Positions 7,132-14,965 of a DNA stretch of 64,000 nucleotides are shown here, piece after piece. The stretch's first letter is position 1. Each line of letters opens with the position of its first letter. The stretch is from positions 1,302,001 to 1,366,000 of the forward strand of contig NZ_CP107869.1 of the NCBI RefSeq assembly GCF_036013645.1. Reading direction: 5' to 3'. This stretch comes from Streptomyces sp. NBC_00490. GTDB taxonomy: Bacteria > Actinomycetota > Actinomycetes > Streptomycetales > Streptomycetaceae. Below the pieces are notes generated by a model. The model worked only from the letters and a program-made list of their open reading frames with translations. It made no database searches and had not been told where the DNA came from. The translations under genes and the position numbers were made by a program.

Positions 7132-8790
7132 TCAGGTGGTCGTGCAGGCGCTCCCGCTGAGGGTGAACGCGGTCGGGGCCGTGTTGGTCGCGCCCTTGGT
7201 GCCGATGAAGCCGACGGTGACCGAGCCGGCGGCGGGGATGGTGGAGGTGTAGGAGGCGGGGGTGACGCTCACCGCGGCACCGGTCTGAGTGGGTGTGCCT
7301 CCCCACATGTTGGAGACGGTCTGGCCGTTGGCGAAGGAGAAGCCGAGGGTCCAGCCGTTGACGGCGGTCGTCCCGGTGTTGCGGATGGTGATCTCGCCCT
7401 GGAAACCGCCCTGCCACTCCCCGACGACGCGGTAGCCGACGGAGCAGTTTCCGGCAGGAGTGTCGGCGGTCGTCACGTTCACGGTGGCCGAACGGGACGA
7501 GCGGTTGCCGGCCGCGTCACGGGCGTAGACGGCGAAGGTGTACGCCGTCTTGGCCGTGAGGCCCGAGACCGTGGCGGAGTTGGTGGTGGAGGCGGCGACC
7601 TTCGTCTCCGTGCCGCCGCTCACCCGCACGACGTCGTATCCGGCGACGCCCACGTTGTCGGTCGAGGCGGTCCAGGACAGGGTCGCGGAGGTGGCGGTGA
7701 CCGCGGAGGCGGTGGGGGTGCCGGGGGTCGTCGGCGCCTGGGTGTCGCCCGGGTTGCCGCCGCCGTAGATCGTGGCTTCCTTCGACGTCTGCGCGATGCC
7801 GTTGACGCCGTTGAAGATGCGCTGTCCCCAGGCACTCAGCTGCGTGGGGTCGAAGCCGATCGACAGGTCGAGGATCGGGTCGGTGTTGCCGCTCCAGGAC
7901 CAGGCGAGATAACCGAGGTCGAGCTGTTCGGCGGTGGCCAGCATGGTGTCCTCGTCCGGGTCGCCCCACTGGTCGGCGGGACCGCCGAACTCACCGATGA
8001 CGAGGGGGAGTTTGGCGGTGACGAAGGCGTTGAGGTAGTCGGTGATCTCCGCCGCCGTGTCGAAGACGCTGTACATGTGGATCGAGAAGATCAGGTTGCC
8101 GGTGGTGTCGGCGGCGTACACGGACTGGGCGTTGGCGCGCATGACGCCCTGCCAGTCCTGGCCCCAGTTGGGCGCGTCCACCATGATCGTGTGCTCGAAG
8201 CCGGCGGCGCGCAGCTTCTTGATCGCGGCGGTGGTGGGGGCGGTCCAGCCGGCGGGGTCGGTGTTGCCCCAGGGCTCGTTGCCGATGTTGATGATGATGT
8301 AGTTCTCTTGACCCGCGAGCACGTTCTTGAGGCCGATCCAGTAGTCGGCCGCCTGGTCGAGGGTGCCGGCCGCGGCCTCCTCGCCGTATCCGGTGGTGTC
8401 GTGCACCTCCAGGACGCAGATGAGCTTGTTGGCCTTGCACTGGGTGACAACGTTGGCAACGTCCGCGGCGCTGTTCGCGGTCCAGCGGTGGCCGTCGGCG
8501 AGGACGACGCGGACGGTGTTGGCGCCGAGCGCCTTCACGTCGGCCAGCGACTGCGTCTCGTTCGGGTACCAGGTGTGGGCGTGGTTGACGCCGCGCATCA
8601 CGAAGTCGTTGCCGTTGCCTTCGAGCAGCCTGCCGTTGCTGATGTGCAGGCCGGTGGCCTGGGTGCCCGGCGGTTCGGCCTGGGCCAGGGCGACGGCGGG
8701 ACACAGGGCGCCTACGACGACGAGTCCGAGGAGGACGGTCACCAGGCGGGCCAGGAGGCTCTTTCTGGTCGTGCTTCTTGTTCTTCTCAC
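7132..8790 (-). CDS. Secreted GH5 beta-mannanase with FN3 and CBM2 modules
   Basis: A 552-residue secreted enzyme. Signal peptide about 1-37 (Arg/Lys start, hydrophobic core, AVALAQA). The catalytic domain, about 45-345, closely resembles Streptomyces endo-1,4-beta-mannosidases: LLEGNGNDFVMRGVNHAHTWYP, acid/base Glu172 in NIGNEPWGN and nucleophile Glu267 in LVIGEFGG. A fibronectin-III module (about 353-440) and a C-terminal CBM2 (about 447-552, CSVGYRVVGEWQGGFQGE start and ACTTT end) follow. The start is GTG with GGAG upstream. A perfect CebR operator lies 51 bases upstream, implying cello-oligosaccharide induction. Beta-mannanase is the best call; cellulase is possible but less likely. Confidence 0.9.
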   Translation of the reverse strand: MRRTRSTTRKSLLARLVTVLLGLVVVGALCPAVALAQAEPPGTQATGLHISNGRLLEGNGNDFVMRGVNHAHTWYPNETQSLADVKALGANTVRVVLADGHRWTANSAADVANVVTQCKANKLICVLEVHDTTGYGEEAAAGTLDQAADYWIGLKNVLAGQENYIIINIGNEPWGNTDPAGWTAPTTAAIKKLRAAGFEHTIMVDAPNWGQDWQGVMRANAQSVYAADTTGNLIFSIHMYSVFDTAAEITDYLNAFVTAKLPLVIGEFGGPADQWGDPDEDTMLATAEQLDLGYLAWSWSGNTDPILDLSIGFDPTQLSAWGQRIFNGVNGIAQTSKEATIYGGGNPGDTQAPTTPGTPTASAVTATSATLSWTASTDNVGVAGYDVVRVSGGTETKVAASTTNSATVSGLTAKTAYTFAVYARDAAGNRSSRSATVNVTTADTPAGNCSVGYRVVGEWQGGFQGEITIRNTGTTAVNGWTLGFSFANGQTVSNMWGGTPTQTGAAVSVTPASYTSTIPAAGSVTVGFIGTKGATNTAPTAFTLSGSACTTT

Positions 8791-8840
8791 TGCGACTCCA
8801 GGGAGTGAGCGCCAAGAAACTCAGGCATGGGAGAGGGGTA

Positions 8841-8854
8841 TGGGAGCGCTCCCA
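8841..8854. promoter_or_regulatory. CebR operator upstream of the mannanase
   Basis: TGGGAGCGCTCCCA is the perfect 14-bp palindrome known as the binding site of CebR, the LacI-family cellobiose-responsive repressor of Streptomyces. Read on the minus strand, TTGACG (8882-8877) and TACATG (8858-8853) with 18 bases between them form the likely promoter, so the operator overlaps the end of the -10 and blocks initiation when occupied. Confidence 0.85.
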
Positions 8855-8926
8855 TGTAGCCACTATGCCAAGTACACGTCAATAGAAAGCGCATACATAG
8901 TTGTAGTGGGCTTCGCCTGTCGATCA

Positions 8927-10588
8927 CTACCGGGAACAGCAACCAGCGTCGAGACGGCAGAAGCACGACGCCTCGATCGGTACGTCCGCCAGCGCGACGG
9001 CGATCTTCAGTTGCTGTGCCACGATCCGCGCCTCACCCTGCTTGCCGAGCCGCACGAGGCACTCGTGGAACCCGTGCAGGGCCCACACGTTGCCCGGGTG
9101 CTGCACCGCGCGCGGCAGGGTGTCGTCGAGCCCGAGGTCGGCGCGGTAGACCGCCTCGGCCTCCGCGACACGCCCCTGTTCCAAAAGCAGGGCGCCGTAG
9201 GCGTGCCGGGTGGGCTGCATCCACCCCCACGGCTCGTCGTAGGGCAGGTTGTCGTCGAGGTCGACGGAGCGCTCCAGCGCGGCGAACGCGGCGTCGAAGT
9301 CGCCCTTGCGGTAGGCGAGTTCGCCGTCGAGCATCGCGGAGGCGATGGCGAGGATGTCGGCGCAGGTGTTGTTGAACAGCATGCGCGTCTCCTGAACCCG
9401 GGGCACCGCCTCGTGGAACAGGACGCGCTCGGCCTCGGCCTCGGGGATCCGGCCGGTGGCGGACAGGGCGACGCCACGGGCGTAGTGCAGCATCGCGGTC
9501 GTCACGCTGTAGAGCTCCGGGTCAGCGGGCAGGGGCAGTTGGAGGATGTCGGCCCAGCGTCCGAAGCGGATCAGCACATGCACCCGCATGGCGAGGAAGC
9601 CCTCCAGCCAGTCGGCCATGGGCGGGCTCTGTACCCGCAGCAGCTCCTCCGGGACGGAGGCCTCCAGCTGGGCGGCGGTGTCCAGGGCGGTCCGGGACCG
9701 GCCGAGGAACATCGCGCCGTAGATCTTGAAGTGGTAGTTGTGCGACCGGTACAGGGTGTAGAAGTTCATGGCTCCGGCGCGGGCGTGGAACTTCTCGTCG
9801 GCGACGATCGCGGCGCTGTTGTCCGACACGACCCGCCGGTAGTCGCCGCACAGCACGTCGATGTGCGTGGGCATGTGCTGGAGATGACCGGCGTCGGGGA
9901 CCAGCCCGCGCAGCCGGTCGGCGACGGGCAGCGCGGCCTCGGGCGTCGGGGACATCTCCATCAGGTGGATGTACAGGTGCAGCACACCCGGATGGCGTGC
10001 GCCGGCGTCCGTCGCGAGCCCGCGGTCGAGCACCGCCTTGGCCTCCAGGGTGCGGGAGCCTTCCGCCGGTTCACCGGTTCGGATGTTCCACAGCTGCCAG
10101 GGGGTCAGGTTCATCAGGGCGTCGGCGTACAGGGTGGCGATGTCCAGGTCGTCGGGGGCGAGTTCGTGGACGGCGCGCATGGCGTCGGCGTACGGCGTGT
10201 TCCACACCGAGCAGTCCTCGACGGCCTTCGCCTGCGGGTAGCGGGCGCGCAGCGCGCCGATCAGGGCCCGCTCGACGGGCGTGGCACCGGCCTGCGCCTT
10301 CTCGTGCGCCAGCTCCACCGCGGCGTGGGTGCGCTCGACGGTCCGTACGAGGTCTTCCCCGTCGAAGAACTCCCACGGCTTGTTGTAGTTGGGCCCGAGC
10401 GCGTACGCGATGCCCCAGTACGCCATGGCACAGTCGGGGTCGGCCCGGACGGCGGACTCGAAGCAGGCGACGGCTTCCTCGTGGTGGAAGGCGTACGTCC
10501 ACACGAGGCCGCGGTCGAACCACAGCTGGGCCTCGGGGGACGAGGTCGTCACGGTACGGCCGTGCGTGCCGAGGTCGTAGTAGTCCAT
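8927..10588 (-). CDS. Tetratricopeptide-repeat protein
   Basis: A 553-residue cytosolic protein built of degenerate TPR helices. The first repeats are clear: AQLWFDRGLVWTYAFHHEEAVACFESAVRADPDCAMAYWGIAYALGP. Later repeats include AEAERVLFHEAVPR and EAEAVYRADLGLDDTLPRAV. Proteins of this architecture occur widely in actinobacteria without an assigned role. The extreme C-terminus is unusual, CFCRLDAGCCSR, with four cysteines in 12 residues, which could bind metal or be a chance tail. GGGGG precedes the ATG. It is divergent from the tandem-GNAT gene. Confidence 0.8.
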   Translation of the reverse strand: MDYYDLGTHGRTVTTSSPEAQLWFDRGLVWTYAFHHEEAVACFESAVRADPDCAMAYWGIAYALGPNYNKPWEFFDGEDLVRTVERTHAAVELAHEKAQAGATPVERALIGALRARYPQAKAVEDCSVWNTPYADAMRAVHELAPDDLDIATLYADALMNLTPWQLWNIRTGEPAEGSRTLEAKAVLDRGLATDAGARHPGVLHLYIHLMEMSPTPEAALPVADRLRGLVPDAGHLQHMPTHIDVLCGDYRRVVSDNSAAIVADEKFHARAGAMNFYTLYRSHNYHFKIYGAMFLGRSRTALDTAAQLEASVPEELLRVQSPPMADWLEGFLAMRVHVLIRFGRWADILQLPLPADPELYSVTTAMLHYARGVALSATGRIPEAEAERVLFHEAVPRVQETRMLFNNTCADILAIASAMLDGELAYRKGDFDAAFAALERSVDLDDNLPYDEPWGWMQPTRHAYGALLLEQGRVAEAEAVYRADLGLDDTLPRAVQHPGNVWALHGFHECLVRLGKQGEARIVAQQLKIAVALADVPIEASCFCRLDAGCCSR

Positions 10589-10755
10589 GCGGTACCCCCG
10601 AACACGAGCCGATCTGAGGACGGTGACGTTACCGGGTGTTTTGTACCCGACACACCGGAGAACGGGGACGAATGAGCAACCGGACGAAGCGCGTCCGGCA
10701 CCCGCCGCGGGAAATCCCGTTGCACGCTCCCCCGGCCCCCAGCACTCTGGCCCTC

Positions 10756-11682
10756 ATGTCCTACGTCCTGCGCCCGGCCCGGCTCGCCGACGCCCCCGCG
10801 ATCACCGAACTGCTCAACACCGTCGACGAGATCGAGATCGGCCGGCGCGAGACCGACCTGCACGCCGTCGAGGCGGATCTGAAGCGGCCCGACATCGACC
10901 TGGAGCGCGACTCCTGGCTGGCCTTCGACGGGGACCTGCTGGTGGCGTACGGACTGCTGTGGGACGACTCCGGGGACGAACGCGTCGACATCGACCACTA
11001 CGTCCTTCCCGATCACCAGGCGGCCGGCGAACTGCTCCTGGACCCGATGCAGATCCGGGCCCTCGACAAGGCCCGGGCCAACGGCGCGGCGAAGGCGGTG
11101 GTCCATCTGCATCTCAACACGGAGCCCACGCTCGACACAGCGCTGATCAAGGCGCGGGGCTGGCAGGTCGTACGCCGCTATCACGTGCTGCGACGCCCCC
11201 TGGACCCGGCGCGCGACCTCGCCCCCGAACCGCCCGCGGGGGTACGGATACGCCCGTGCGCGACGGACGCCGACCGTGAGCGGGTCCATCGGCTCTACCA
11301 GGCCGCTTTCGCCGAGCACTTCGACTTTCAGCCGCGCACGTACGAGCAGTGGCTGCACGATGTCGACGCCGGAGTCCTCGACTGGTCGCTGGTGTGGCTC
11401 GTCAGCACCGAGGAGTCGGGGGACGCCGGGTTCCTGATCTCCCGGGACGACCGGGAGGCGATGGGGTGGATCCGCAGTATCGGAGTGCTGGGCGAGGCCC
11501 GCGGCCGGGGTCTGGGCGCACTGCTGCTGCGGCAGGCCTTCGCCGCGTTCGCCGGGCGGGGGCGGGACACCGTGGGGCTGGGCGTCGACACGGCCAACGC
11601 CACCGGCGCCCCCGAGCTGTACGGGCGTAACGGAATGACACTTCACTTCGCCGTCGACACCTGGGAAGCGGTGCTGAGCTGA
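10756..11682 (+). CDS. Tandem GNAT-fold N-acetyltransferase
   Basis: A 308-residue protein with two GNAT folds, as in mycothiol synthase and its relatives. The N-terminal half (about 1-150: RPARLADAPAITELLNTVDEIE) lacks a good acetyl-CoA loop. The C-terminal half (about 155-308) carries IRSIGVLGEARGRGLGALLLRQAFAAF, the canonical acetyl-CoA binding motif A, and AELYGRNGM-type motif B. Only the second domain is therefore likely catalytic. The start is taken at ATG 10756; in-frame ATGs at 10636 and 10672 are possible. The acceptor substrate is unknown. Confidence 0.82.
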   Translation: MSYVLRPARLADAPAITELLNTVDEIEIGRRETDLHAVEADLKRPDIDLERDSWLAFDGDLLVAYGLLWDDSGDERVDIDHYVLPDHQAAGELLLDPMQIRALDKARANGAAKAVVHLHLNTEPTLDTALIKARGWQVVRRYHVLRRPLDPARDLAPEPPAGVRIRPCATDADRERVHRLYQAAFAEHFDFQPRTYEQWLHDVDAGVLDWSLVWLVSTEESGDAGFLISRDDREAMGWIRSIGVLGEARGRGLGALLLRQAFAAFAGRGRDTVGLGVDTANATGAPELYGRNGMTLHFAVDTWEAVLS

Positions 11683-12473
11683 GCAGCGCGGGAAACGGTT
11701 CCTCGCCCAGGGCCTTCTACGACGACCTGGCCGCCGACTACCACCTGATGTTCCCGGACTGGGATGCGAGCATGGCGCGCCAGGCGGCGGTGCTCGACGC
11801 GCTCGTCGAGGGCCGGCTGGGAGCGGGGCCGCGGCGCGTCCTGGACTGTTCCTGCGGGATCGGGACCCAGGCGATCGGGCTGGCCCGATCCGGGCACCGG
11901 GTCGTCGGCAGCGATCTGAGTCCGCGTGCCGCCGCGCGCGCCGGGACCGAGGCGGCCGCGCGGGGCGTCGGGCTCGCGACGGCCGCCGGGGACATGCGCC
12001 GGCTGCCGTTCGCGTCCGGCGTCTTCGACGTCGTCGTCTGCGCCGACAACTCGCTCCCGCATCTGCTCTCCGCGCCGGACGTCGCAGCGGCACTCGGCAG
12101 TATGCGGCGGGTGCTGCGCGACGGCGGACTGCTGCTGCTCACCCTCCGGGACTACGACGGGATCCGCCGGACCAGACCCCTGTCGACACCGCCCCAGGTC
12201 AGCCGGACCCCCGACGGCCGGGTGATCACGTTTCAGCTGTGGCACTGGCACGAGGACGGCGAGCGCTACGACCTGGAGCACTTCCAGCTCATCCCGGTCG
12301 GGGCCGACTGGACGGTCCGACGGCGCCGGACCACCTACTGGGCGCTGTCCCGACCGCAGTTGACCCGCCTCCTGGCCGAGGCGGGCTTCGCCGACGTCGT
12401 CTGGCACGCGCCGGAGGCCACCGGGTACTACCAGCCCGTCGTGACGTGTCAGGAGCGGCGGGCCAGGACGTAG
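11679..12473 (+). CDS. SAM-dependent class I methyltransferase
   Basis: A Rossmann methyltransferase with motif I VLDCSCGIGTQAIGLA, an acidic motif II (VVGSDLSPRAAARA), AAGDMRRLPF and DVVVCADNSLPHLL. The first ATG in frame is 11748, but the codons before it read FYDDLAADYHLM, the conserved N-terminal helix of this family, so translation should begin earlier. The only candidate I see in the frame is a CTG at 11679-11681 that overlaps the preceding GNAT stop codon, with GGGAAG about 10 bases upstream. The start is therefore uncertain. The 3' end overlaps the convergent methyltransferase by 25 bases. The substrate is unknown. Confidence 0.78.
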   Translation: MSSAGNGSSPRAFYDDLAADYHLMFPDWDASMARQAAVLDALVEGRLGAGPRRVLDCSCGIGTQAIGLARSGHRVVGSDLSPRAAARAGTEAAARGVGLATAAGDMRRLPFASGVFDVVVCADNSLPHLLSAPDVAAALGSMRRVLRDGGLLLLTLRDYDGIRRTRPLSTPPQVSRTPDGRVITFQLWHWHEDGERYDLEHFQLIPVGADWTVRRRRTTYWALSRPQLTRLLAEAGFADVVWHAPEATGYYQPVVTCQERRART

Positions 12474-13090
12474 GCGCGGCGGGTCTCCACCTCGTGGGCG
12501 TAGTGCGTGCGTTGCAGGCTCATCTCCACGGCGAAGCCGGCCGTCTCCAGCTGCTCTGCGACCCGGGTCGGGTCGAGGAAGCGGAAGTCGACGTCCACCT
12601 TGTGCCCCCACCACTCGTCCAGGTGCCGGACCTCCTCGCCGATGTGGAAGGAGAGGAGGGCGAGGCCCGAGGGACGCAGGACGCGTGCCATCTCCTTGAA
12701 GGCGCGGTGGAGTTCATCGGGGTCGAGGTGGATGATCGTGTAAAAAGCGACCACCGCACCGAACTCAGCCTCTTTCGCGGGCAGTTCCAGCAGGTCGCCC
12801 TCGCGGAACTCCACCTGCGGGAAGCGGCGCGCGCCCGCCGCGAGCATGCCCGGGGACAGGTCGATCCCGACCGTGTGCTCGCCCTTCTCGGCGAGCCGGG
12901 CCGCCACGTGTCCGGGACCGCAGCCCAGGTCACCGATGGTGGTGCCCGGTTCCGTCTGTTCCAGGAGGGCGGCGAGCAACGCCTTGTCCAGGGGCTTGTG
13001 GTCGAGTTCCGCGTGGAGGCGGGTCGCGTACTCCTCCGCCACGGTGTCGTAACTGCGGCGTACCGAGTCGTGGTGTGCGTGATCAACCAT
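12449..13090 (-). CDS. SAM-dependent class I methyltransferase
   Basis: A 213-residue methyltransferase: N-terminal helix SYDTVAEEYATRL, motif I TIGDLGCGPGHVAARLA, motif II VGIDLSPGMLA, then FREGDLLELP and a post-I region FYTIIHLDPDELHRAFKEMARVLRPSGLALLSFH. ATG 13090 is used; another in-frame ATG lies 12 bases upstream. It converges on and overlaps another methyltransferase gene of different sequence. The small-molecule target cannot be inferred. Confidence 0.88.
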   Translation of the reverse strand: MVDHAHHDSVRRSYDTVAEEYATRLHAELDHKPLDKALLAALLEQTEPGTTIGDLGCGPGHVAARLAEKGEHTVGIDLSPGMLAAGARRFPQVEFREGDLLELPAKEAEFGAVVAFYTIIHLDPDELHRAFKEMARVLRPSGLALLSFHIGEEVRHLDEWWGHKVDVDFRFLDPTRVAEQLETAGFAVEMSLQRTHYAHEVETRRAYVLARRS

Positions 13091-13167
13091 GCGGTCCAGC
13101 ATGCCATTGCGGGGTCCGTGGGCGACCGGTCCCGCCCTCGTCCCGTGCGGGGCTAGCGTGGGGCCCC

Positions 13168-13692
13168 ATGATCGTATGGCTCAACGGCACCCACGGTGCG
13201 GGCAAGACGACGACCAGTCCACTGGTGCAGCAACTGATCCCTGATTCACGGGTGTTCGACGCCGAGAAGGTCGGCGAGACACTCATGGACATCACGCCGG
13301 GGCTGCCCGCGACGGACAACTTCCAGCACTGGCCGCCGTGGCGGCCGCTCGTCGTCGAGACCGCCCGCCACATCCTCGACTACACCGGCGGCACTCTGGT
13401 GATCCCCATGACCGTCCTGGTCGAGCGGTACTGGCGCGAGATCAGCGCGGGCCTCGACCGACACGCCATCCCGGTACGGCACTTCGTCCTCCACGCCGAC
13501 CAGGACACCCTCCGCGGCCGCATCGCGGGCGACACCGTTCTCGGCCCCGATTCCCCGTTCCGGCTCCGCCACCTCGAGCCCTACGCCGAGGCGGCTCGCA
13601 CCTGGCTGCATGCCGAGGCCGAGGTCGTCGACACCACGCACATCACGCCCGCCGAGGCCGCCCTGCGGATCGCGGAGGCGGTCAAGGGCTGA
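13168..13692 (+). CDS. P-loop kinase-like ATPase (TmrB-like)
   Basis: A 174-residue single-domain P-loop protein. Walker A is NGTHGAGKTT (6-15), followed by DSRVFDAEKVGETL, LVIPMTVL and HFVLHADQDTLRGRIAGD, a layout shared with TmrB-like and nucleoside/shikimate-kinase-like ATPases. TmrB confers tunicamycin resistance in Bacillus, but sequence alone does not show that role. A TAGCGT -10-like box ends 8 bases before the ATG with no ribosome-binding site, so the message may be leaderless. Confidence 0.8.
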   Translation: MIVWLNGTHGAGKTTTSPLVQQLIPDSRVFDAEKVGETLMDITPGLPATDNFQHWPPWRPLVVETARHILDYTGGTLVIPMTVLVERYWREISAGLDRHAIPVRHFVLHADQDTLRGRIAGDTVLGPDSPFRLRHLEPYAEAARTWLHAEAEVVDTTHITPAEAALRIAEAVKG

Positions 13693-13694
13693 GG

Positions 13695-14147
13695 TCAGAC
13701 CATGAGCCCGGCGGCCAGGGTCGCGCCCAGTTCCCAGCAGGCCTCGGTGTCGGACTTGCCGGGCTCCGCGGTGACCGTCACCGCGTCCGTCGCGCGGCGC
13801 CAGCCGAGGCCGGTGGTGATCGTCTCGATGCCCCGCACCGCTCCGGTGACGTCGCTTCCGCCGTGCACGTAGTAGCCGAAGGGCCGGCCGCGCGTCTCGT
13901 CCAGGCACGGGTAGTAGACCTGGTCGAAGAAGTGCTTGAGGGCACCGGACATGTAGCCGAGGTTCGCCGGGGTGCCCAGCAGATAGCCGTCGGCGTCCAG
14001 GACGTCGGAGGCGGTGGCCGCCAGGGCGGCCCGCCGGACGACCCGGACGTTCTCGATCTCCGGCGCCGTGGCGCCGGACACGACGGCTTCCAGCATCGCC
14101 TGGCAGTTGGGCGAGGGGGTGTGATGCACGATCAGCAAAGTAGCCAC
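13695..14147 (-). CDS. Flavodoxin-like / NADPH-dependent FMN reductase family protein
   Basis: A 150-residue flavodoxin-fold protein beginning VATLLIVHHTPSPNCQAM, with the phosphate-loop HHTPSPN in the FMN-binding position. It continues with DADGYLLGTPANLGYMSGALKHFFDQVYY, typical of the WrbA/FMN-reductase family. The GTG at 14147 is the best start because the beta-1 strand follows at once; the frame is open upstream. It converges on the small-kinase gene with only 2 bases between them. Likely a cytosolic quinone or flavin reductase; electron donor and acceptor unknown. Confidence 0.83.
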   Translation of the reverse strand: MATLLIVHHTPSPNCQAMLEAVVSGATAPEIENVRVVRRAALAATASDVLDADGYLLGTPANLGYMSGALKHFFDQVYYPCLDETRGRPFGYYVHGGSDVTGAVRGIETITTGLGWRRATDAVTVTAEPGKSDTEACWELGATLAAGLMV

Positions 14148-14193
14148 ACCCCGAACCCTGCCGTCGGCCCTGCGCCGCACGCAAACGCTGCGG

Positions 14194-14868
14194 CTACTTC
14201 TTCACCTCGCCGGTGAAGATGGAGGTCTCCGACTCGTAGTCGGGTGCCACCTCGATCTGGAGGAAGCTCTCACCCTTGGGGAGTTCGCATCCCCACGGCA
14301 CGGAGAGGGACCGGCCGGCGAGGATGCTGGTGTCGGGCAGTCCGTCGAGTCCGTCGTCGTAGATGGCCTCGCCCTCCTTGCCTTCGTCGCCGTAGGCGCA
14401 GTTGACCGTCATCATGCTCGCGTCGACCTTCTTGTCGGACCGGTTGACGACCTTGATCGTGAACTTGGCGTACGGGGTGTTCTCGGGCGCCGCGTAGTCG
14501 CTGGAGACCGCGCGGGAGAACTTGGAGAGGCTGACCTCCACGTCGTTGTCGTAGACGATCGTGTCGCCGAACCCGTAGGAGTCCCCGCCCGCTTCCTCCG
14601 CGGCCGGTTCCTCGGTGGCCTGGTCGGACCCGGTGTCCGCCACCGTGTCACCGGCGTCGGCGGGGACCGTCTTGGTGACGGTGACGGTCGGTGCCGCCTC
14701 GGCCTCGCCGTCGCCGCCGACTCTGGCGGTGACGACGGCGGCGAGGACAGCGGCCACCACCGCGGCCGCGGCGGCGACCAGGACCGTGGTGGTCCTGTCC
14801 GGGCGCTGAGGCGGCTGCGGCGGCGGCAGATAGCCGGGCGCGGGCGGCGGAGTGTTTTCGTGGCTCAT
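14194..14868 (-). CDS. Membrane-anchored extracellular protein, DUF4352-like
   Basis: A 224-residue protein with a short proline-rich cytoplasmic head (PPPAPGYLPPPQPPQRPD), one transmembrane helix (about residues 29-50, Ala/Val-rich), a Ser/Thr/Glu linker and an extracellular beta-sandwich: FGDTIVYDNDVEVSLSKF, YAKFTIKVVNRSDKKVD, LAGRSLSVPWGCELPKG. The last part matches the pattern of DUF4352/telomeric-repeat-like domains found in Streptomyces surface proteins. GGGGGGACC precedes the ATG at 14868. Two cysteines in the domain may form a disulfide. Function unknown. Confidence 0.75.
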   Translation of the reverse strand: MSHENTPPPAPGYLPPPQPPQRPDRTTTVLVAAAAAVVAAVLAAVVTARVGGDGEAEAAPTVTVTKTVPADAGDTVADTGSDQATEEPAAEEAGGDSYGFGDTIVYDNDVEVSLSKFSRAVSSDYAAPENTPYAKFTIKVVNRSDKKVDASMMTVNCAYGDEGKEGEAIYDDGLDGLPDTSILAGRSLSVPWGCELPKGESFLQIEVAPDYESETSIFTGEVKK

Positions 14869-14965
14869 GGTCCCCCCAGGGATGTGCTGTTGAGTGCTCA
14901 ATGATCATCCACGGGGGCACTTATGTGGAATTCTCGTAATGAAAATGTGCCGATGACGCGATCGG

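Noticed and set aside
14890..14901. TTGAGTGCTCAA palindrome near the DUF4352-like gene, resembling half of a CIRCE element
   Set aside because: It lacks the second half-site and spacing of CIRCE and is only 12 bp; no heat-shock gene is adjacent.
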